Assembly: GCA_030765065.1 (NCBI GenBank)
Contig: CM060987.1
Location: 69,326,557 to 69,390,556 of the forward strand
Origin: Deroplatys truncata
Lineage: Eukaryota > Arthropoda > Insecta > Mantodea > Mantidae
DNA: 64,000 nt
Direction: 5' to 3'
The translations under genes were made by a program, and so were the position numbers. This document shows, piece by piece, positions 57,873-64,000 of this stretch; position 1 is the stretch's first letter, and each line of letters begins with the position of its first letter. Below the pieces are notes generated by a model. The model was given only the letters and a program-made list of their open reading frames with translations. It did not search any database and was not told where the DNA came from.

Positions 57873-58865
57873 TCTGATGCCATACATTCACATAATTTTT
57901 CTAGCCTCTATCGTTTATTAGTGGGTATATAAATTATTCTAAAGAATAATGAAGTGGACCCTACTAGAAAGGAGGAGATAAGGAAGACCGCATAGCACGT
58001 GGATTCAAGGATTTAAGAGGGGCAATAGTAGATTGGGAAATTGAGGATGATTTATGGTCCAACAGGCAAGGATAGAGAAAAGTAATAAGAAGATGTTCAA
58101 AACTTTAGTTTTGGGTGCCGGAATATGTTTTACTCTGTAAAATACATTACATATATTATTTTTACGAAAGTTTATTTTCCTATCTACTTCATTTTAATCG
58201 AGATAAACCTTTCCGGAAATAGCTGTATTACACATTTCGTTATAGATACAAGGTTATAGTAACAGCCAAATGTTTTAGAACTGGGCGCTACACGCTGGCC
58301 TTAAAATTCCATACTCTTTCCATGACATCGCGAAAAACATATGAAAATCGACGGCAGTTTAAAAGAATGACTAAGTATTGAGCAATTCGAACCATTAATA
58401 AGGAATATCTCAGAAATGGCTGAAGCCACAAAAGAAGTTATTTGAAATAAATTGTGTCTTCTAAAGAGATATACATTTCTTGTGTAGTATATTTTCGTCT
58501 CTTTAAAACACACAATTTATTTCAAATGAGTATTTTTGTGGCATAAGCTATTTTTGAGATATGACTTAATGGTTCAAATTGTTCATTTCTTTGTCATGCT
58601 TTCAAGTCCTTTCAACATTCAGTTGTTTTCGTGATTGCATGGAAACAGTATGGAATTTTAAGGCCAGCGTATAGCTCTAGTTCTTACATTTGACTATCGA
58701 TGTTCCCTTTATATCTATAACGATGTGTAATGTATCTGTTTCTGCAAAGGTTTACTTGGATTAAAACGTAGTAGATATAAAAATAAGTTTTAGTAAGAAT
58801 AGTTTGTATACTCACTAATAAACAATAGAGGGTAGTGAAAGTCATGTGAATGTATTCACATCGGA
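57873..58865. repeat. OAR head-to-head inverted structure
   Basis: Starts as a forward older L end (TCTGATGCCATACATTCAC) and proceeds forward to TTGTGTAGTATATTTTCG at about 58497. It then switches, with no gap, to reverse orientation (CTCTTTAAAACACACAATTTATTTC) and runs out to another L end (GTCATGTGAATGTATTCACATCGGA). Both outer ends are therefore L ends and no R half is present. An unrelated stretch of about 210 bp (57950-58160) interrupts the first arm. Confidence 0.75.
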
Positions 58866-58935
58866 TTTTCTCCGTGTATTTTGGCTGCTAGAAATTTTAA
58901 TGAAAATACATCTCTGTATCAATTTACGGGGAACT

Positions 58936-59228
58936 TAAAATTAAATTGAGTTTTATTTATGGACTCTCCTTAACTGCTGAGGTGCTTAGCGTTCCATTCT
59001 ATATTGGGCGTGAAAGACCGGTAATTTTGCTCAGAGGCCTGATTGGCAGGTTTGAGGTTCTTTTACGTGCCGTAAATCTACAACACCGGTTTTACTTCCC
59101 TTCCGAGGGAAGCCATGCTAAGGATTTTTACGCCGAATAAATCCATCGCCCTCCGCCGGGTTTGAACCCGCAACGTCGGGAACTAGAGACTTGCATGATA
59201 ACCACTTGGACGACTTGCGGAGAACTGT
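58936..59228 (-). repeat. tRNA-headed SINE, family A
   Basis: On minus: TCGTCCAAGTGGTTATCATG (A-box region), TTGCGGGTTCAAACCCGGC (B box), GGCTTCCCTCGGAAGGGAAG, and the tail ATAAATAAAACTCAATTTAA. Same family as 28168-28462 and 60446-60726. Confidence 0.85.
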
Positions 59229-59489
59229 GACCATCTCTAGATGTTCTGATGGGTTACAATTGTTTAATAACCAAAGAAATTGCTGAAGTTTAGATTAGAA
59301 GCAGAGAAGCAAAACGAGTGAATTATTTTATTTTTGTTATTTTATATATTATTTTGTTTTCCAGTTATTATATATACTAGTAACGAAAAAATAACAAACA
59401 AAATTAATATTCTTCTTTAAGCAACCCATGGTGAAGAATTAAACTCCTATGTTTTAACTGCCAAAAATTCAATGCTAGAGATAACTCAA

Positions 59490-59965
59490 ATAATACAGAG
59501 CGAGATCACTCCACGGTAACGTCCCGGGTTCGATTCCCAGTGGCCACCTCTCTGAGAATGGGTTTTGGTGGTTTTCCCTGGTTGGCACAAGGCGAATGCC
59601 TTGAGATTTCTTCTCACTACCATTTCCTCTCATTTCATTTGCCTTTCAAATTTCAAGTTGACTCCGAGGTGGTCGGTGTCGGGCAGATGGCACAAAGGCT
59701 TGCGATTTACAAATTCTCGGCCCTGTTAGAGGGAAGCCTATAGAGCCTTCACAGCTGGGTCCCGGTTCCGCTAGAGGGACGTCTCCGAGCGACCCTCACA
59801 TGGCCGGGTGGTCAAGCCTGGTACTATTAGGAAACTGTGCATCTCTGCAGCACGCATCTCACCCGTTCATGCGCATAAAAGATCCAATGGGGATCGAGGT
59901 GTTAGGTGTCCCCTCCAGTGACTATTCCTATCCCTAAGTAATTGATTACGCAGTATATATCCGGC
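59490..59965 (+). repeat. long tRNA-headed SINE
   Basis: GATCACTCCACGGTAACGTC leads to an excellent B box in CCCGGGTTCGATTCCCAGTGG. A roughly 400-bp body follows with GGGTTTTGGTGGTTTTCCCTGG, CCTCTCATTTCATTTGCC and GCATAAAAGATCCAATGGGG. GC content is well above the surroundings. 3' end approximate. Confidence 0.65.
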
Positions 59966-60190
59966 ATATGACCGGAAAAGTCAGAAAGCAAAAATAATAG
60001 CTTATAAGAAAATAATTCAAACCGCTATCCCTATTCATTTGCAACCTTCTGGTGCTCTCATTTTATTTGAATAAGAGGCAATCTAATGTGTGAGAGAACT
60101 AATTATTGAAGTACATGTGAAAACAAAAGAAACCGTTAGTTACATTATCAAACATTTCACAGTAAGAAAAATTACCATCTTTATATTTTT

Positions 60191-61303
60191 ACTTTCTCTA
60201 CCACGTACATAATAGGTACAGAAGGTATTGTATACCACCCAAAAATTCGATACCGATATTCCACCGGAAATACATGTTTTGAGGCCCCTGAATAAAAAAA
60301 GACATTTTAGAAAAAAGATTCGCTAGCGGGTGCTTGTCGGATATATATCACACTTGATATTTAGGTTCAGTAGTTTCCAAAGTTGCGACCCGAAGATTTT
60401 CAAGAAAATCCCCCACCCCAAACTACCTTTTACATGGAACATTTTGTCGTCCTCCGTGGACTAGTGGTACCGTGCTAGCCTCTAGTTTCCGAGGTCGCGG
60501 GTTCACACCCGGTGCAGGGCGATGGATTTTTTCGGGCGCAAAAATCCTTAGCATGGCTTCCTTCGGAAGGGAAGTAAAGCCGGTGGTCCCGTATCGTAGA
60601 TTTACGGCACGTAAAAGAACCTCAATCCTGATAAGAGGCCTCTGAGCAAAATTGCCGGTTTTTCACGCCCAACATAGAATGGGGCGCTAAGGATCATAGT
60701 ACTTAAAGAGCGTCATAAATAAAACTCATGAAACATTTTTCGAAACTTTTTTATTTTCTAAAAAATGGCTAACGATTTCGATTAATATGCCATAATTTAA
60801 AGATATTTATATCACAAATAAAATTATCTTGGATTTCCTGGGAATAGCTCCTGTTCATTTAGAAGGAATTTTGTATAATGTTGTATAGATGGTTAACGTT
60901 AAGCGATAGACAAAAAGTACCATACAAAAAATGTAGACTCACAATTTATTTAAAATAAGTTTTTTTTGTGACATAAGTCATTTTCGGGACATTCCTTATT
61001 AATGGTTCAAATTGTTCCATACGTTATTCTTTTAAAGTCCTTTCGATGCTCAGTTGTTCCTTGCGATTGCATAGAAACAGTATGGAGTTTTAAGGCTAGC
61101 ATATAGCGCCCAGCTCTTAAACATTTGTCTATCACTGTTCCCTTTGTCTTATCTATAACGAAATGTGTAATGTAGCTATTTCTGTCAAGGTTTATTTGAA
61201 TTAAAATGTAATAGATAGAAAAATAAACTTTAGTAAGAATAGTATGCATACCACGAATAAACTATAGAGGGTGGAGAAAGTCATATGAGTGCATCACATC
61301 AGA
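60191..61303 (-). repeat. OAR, older reverse copy carrying a SINE
   Basis: R starts ACTTTCTCTACCACGTAC after TATTTTT; L ends GTCATATGAGTGCATCACATCAGA. A family A SINE (60446-60726) interrupts the CATGGAACATTTTTCGAAA block. Without it the copy is about 820 bp. Confidence 0.88.
60446..60726 (+). repeat. tRNA-headed SINE, family A, nested
   Basis: Head CCGTGGACTAGTGGTACCGT, B box CGCGGGTTCACACCC, body with CTTCCTTCGGAAGGGAAG, tail ATAAATAAAACT. A 13-bp target duplication is visible: CATGGAACATTTT (60433-60445) and CATGAAACATTTT (60727-60739), one difference, within a known block of the host OAR copy. So both ends of this SINE family are fixed here. Confidence 0.92.
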
Positions 61304-61376
61304 CATGTTTAAAGTAAGTTGCACTAATTGGAACAAGCGAAATTAATATTACCTTTAAAACCTGTTTTTCTATTTC

Positions 61377-61712
61377 CTATACGTATAACATAGAATTTGT
61401 TACGTAAAGGCAATAAATGAGAAATCTGTAAATGTTTAGTGTTACTGTTCTACAAAGGAAATTGTGATGACCCAGCTTGTGCAAGTAGTTATCACTACGA
61501 GTTCGTTGGCACAGCAAATATTCTCGAACTCTGAACGTACATACCGCAAGGCCCAGCTGCCCTTCAATTGTTTCCATTGATTCCCTCGTTAGCTGTAATT
61601 CGATTTGCTTCCTGTAATTCATACCACAAATCACTATTACAGTCTTCATTATCACCTTGTCAGCTGCTTCTGCCTTGCTCTGTCCATTGAAGCCTTTCCC
61701 GTACAGATCCAT
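61377..61712 (-). other. 111-codon open frame, unrecognised
   Basis: Starts MDLYGKGFNGQSKAEAADKV; middle KQIELQLTRESMETIEGQLG looks helical and charged; the end is hydrophobic. Base composition at 61450-61830 is GC-richer than its flanks, as might be expected of an exon or a captured sequence. I recognise no domain and cannot place splice sites with confidence. It could equally be part of an unrecognised repeat. Confidence 0.25.
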
Positions 61713-61839
61713 TGCCTACTCTATGCACCGTTCAACCCAGTTCCGTTGTCAGCCATGTATAGTCGCGAATTTGTTGGGGTTGCCTCTTTTGCCGTTGTGG
61801 CGCTAATAGCGTGGACCTCCCGTCTTTTTATCTAGTGCA

Positions 61840-63585
61840 GTGCATTATGAAGTTTCAGCAAACAAAAAGTGTACACTTATGTTCCTTTGTGGTGTTAACT
61901 GCTTTTCTTTACTGTTTGCTACTGAATTATTCGGAGTATTAAATTATCTGTCATAATTCTGATACAAAGCAACGATGTATTTAATTGCTTTCAGCCGATA
62001 AACAAATGAGGATTTTCTGATTTTCATGAGAATATTTATTGCCTGTAGAATATGAAGAAATAAAATGCTAAAGGCAACATAAAAATCGATAGCCTCATCA
62101 ATAAAGATAGGGGAATATGCACTATTTCCAGTACAAGTAATAAAATTAAATGTTTTCTCTCTTTTGACTTGAATGAAATATTCTCCGTGACTTCATTGTA
62201 TTTACTCAGTAGTAAATGTCTGAACTTTGTAACCTTTTTAATTTTAAAACTGCTTACTTTAAAATTGGCACACTTAATATGGATAAATAAATAACCTTAC
62301 AAAAGCTCACAGTTCTAGCTCAAAGGATTTCTGAGGAAAGACAATTAAGTATTTTTAATTAGTGAAAAAATTCAAATACTCTAAAACTACCTTGCGCATT
62401 TACATTTGTCAGAGAAGTATGAAAGTGGCTCTTTTCTTATACAGTAGTATAGTACAGTGGAAATAAATTTACGGATTTGTTTGAAGTTGATGTGAATAGT
62501 TAGAGAGATATAAATTTTTGTTTTTATGTAGTTGTTGGTGTTAAAACTTTCTATGTTTTGATTAAAAATTAAATTCTTGTGAGTCAAGGAATAAAGCAAT
62601 CATAAAATGCATGCTTGAATCTTTAGACAGCACATTTGAGATTATTTATGTAATTTTGCATACAAATCAGAACAAATATGAAATGTAAGGAATAGATTTC
62701 ATGCGCAAAAATGTAAAACTGAGAAAAAGAAAGATAAAGTGGGAGAGTCCATTGGAGTTATAAGGGATCAAATAGGTGATTTACACATGTCGCTGGCCTT
62801 TTAAAGCTGGCGGATCGTGAAAAATACTTGGCCAAAATTATCCACGTGTATCTATAGAATATTTATAAAATTCAAAAATGGAAAATGTTATCATTTCTAC
62901 CTAAAAGCTCAGTCCTAGTGTCCCTTAACTACAGATCTAAATATAAGCGTATCAATGCTCCTTTAAGTACAAATATTCCGGTTCCATGAAACACCATTTG
63001 CACATCTTATAAAGTTGGAACTGAAGTGCAGAATTTACGTACCAAAATTTTTGAGAAAACAAATAGCTAACTTCTAAACGTCTAAAAGTAATTTTTTTTT
63101 ATAATTTGAGGTTAGCGTATTTAAATTATTTAAATCCCTGCTCGCAGTGGTTAAGTACTTCAACCAGACTTTTCGCACTACTGAGTTCAAGGGTTCATAT
63201 CTGTAAAACTATTTCCTATAACATCTAAATTTTTGAGAATGTATTCAAAAAAGCTTGTAATATTGTACGCTGTGGTATATAAAAGAATTTTCCTTTTTGA
63301 ATGGCATTAAGAATGCACTTTTATGCGCAATTAGCGTAACATGTAATAGGGTACTTGCTTGTAACCACATTCACTTGTCAATTTTCTCACACACCATCAC
63401 CGGAAATCTCAAACAGACGAGGGAGGAAGGAGTTCGTTTGACACTTCTTGATTTGTGTTGCTCGATACAGATTTTCGTCATTGCTCCGGACACTTTAGCC
63501 GTGGATTTATTGTGCTACCTGTATCGTTTAAAGTCATGTCTGTACCCTGTACCAAGGAATACAGTCTCATAACAGACAGGGTTTC
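61840..63585. other. unassigned AT-rich DNA
   Basis: No gene recognised. GCTCGCAGTGGTTAAGTAC near 63141 followed by GAGTTCAAGGGTTC is weakly tRNA-like and may be a SINE remnant. Confidence 0.35.
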
Positions 63586-63589
63586 AAAT

Positions 63590-63880
63590 GTTTCAAAACA
63601 TTTATCCAAAAACAATATATCTCACAGGAACATATAATGTGCTGGGTTGTTTCAGCTTCTTTCTTGCGCAATCTACAATCTAAGTAACCCTGAAACACCC
63701 CCATCGTGTTAGGATGCTTTTCAAAGGAGCATGTCCTGTGAGAAGAGCAATAATTGTTCTGAGCTTAAGTCCGTTACATTTAAGCCAGCTTTCAGCTCTT
63801 TTCTTGCATAGTTTTCTAATAGTTAGATAACCATGTTCGTTTGACACTTACGGGGGTTATAACCGAACGGTAGCTTGTGG
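63590..63880 (-). pseudogene. LINE RNase H / knuckle-region relic
   Basis: Minus-strand reading gives AESWLKCNGLKLRTIIALLT, then GHAPLKSILTRWG, and after a shift FQGYLDCRLRKKEAETTQHI, ICSCEIYCFWI. This matches the order LTGHxxLxxHLxRMG...CRxC...EETxxHIxCxC after the RNase H domain of Jockey/I-type LINEs. At least one frameshift is present, and the first cysteines of the knuckle are altered. It may extend toward the window end, where reading is less clear. Confidence 0.62.
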
Positions 63881-64000
63881 GGCTGGCATTCGAGATATAC
63901 CGGATTTTTTCATGGCTTCTCTAGGTCGGTAGGCGAATGCTCGGATAGTTCCTCTACTACTAGGAATTTTCTGTCATCTTTCATCTCGCATGTTTCAGGG

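Noticed and set aside
1..64000. Bacterial-type operons, ribosome binding sites or prophage.
   Set aside because: No coding density, no such signals; all coding relics are eukaryotic transposable elements.

Overview
The window reads as animal, most likely insect, nuclear DNA from a repeat-rich intergenic region. It is AT-rich, has no operon-like packing, and no frame looks like an intact host gene. Almost everything recognisable is a transposable element or a relic of one: Tc1/mariner-superfamily transposons, RTE-like and Jockey/I-like LINE ORF2 relics, several tRNA-headed SINE families, MITEs and foldback elements. An insertion of mitochondrial nad5 DNA, readable only with the invertebrate mitochondrial code, supports an arthropod. 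I cannot name the order or species.

The dominant component is one non-coding interspersed family, called OAR here (oligo-A repeat; a local name). A full recent copy is about 850 bp. It starts TCTGATGTG and ends GAGAAAGT, and it sits in runs of A (T in reverse copies). It has an L half (about 230-320 bp) and an R half (about 620 bp) joined at an internal A-run, a (CA)n microsatellite at a fixed place in R, and a small stem-loop near the R end. About two dozen copies, half-copies and older diverged copies cover roughly 20 kb of the 64 kb. Several copies are inserted inside other copies at A-runs. I do not recognise the family. Its architecture recalls Helentron-associated (HINE/DINE-1-type) elements, but I see no proof of class.

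Layout. 1-16.5 kb: SINEs, a LINE relic, a deleted mariner (3288-3973), two related MITEs (5153-5652, 14042-14470), a foldback element (10388-10745), a long hairpin (7714-7829) and a MULE-like transposase relic near 9 kb. 16.5-27.4 kb: a mariner split by a doubly nested OAR, then more OAR copies. 27.4-31 kb: SINEs, a LINE relic and a full-length but dead Tc1/mariner element (29057-30342). 31-41.4 kb: OAR copies, one carrying an RTE-like LINE that itself carries a SINE and a MITE. 41.4-44.1 kb: a 2-kb element with inverted ends that contains a deleted mariner. 44-53.4 kb: mostly OAR nests. 53.4-64 kb: a LINE tail, a SINE, a mariner split by the nad5 fragment, more OAR copies, three SINEs and a LINE RNase-H-type relic.

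Nothing here forms a pathway. The useful content is insertion history: interrupted frames and terminal repeats give relative ages for mariner, LINE, SINE, MITE, OAR and mitochondrial insertions. All transposase and reverse-transcriptase frames seen are broken, so this window supplies no active enzyme.
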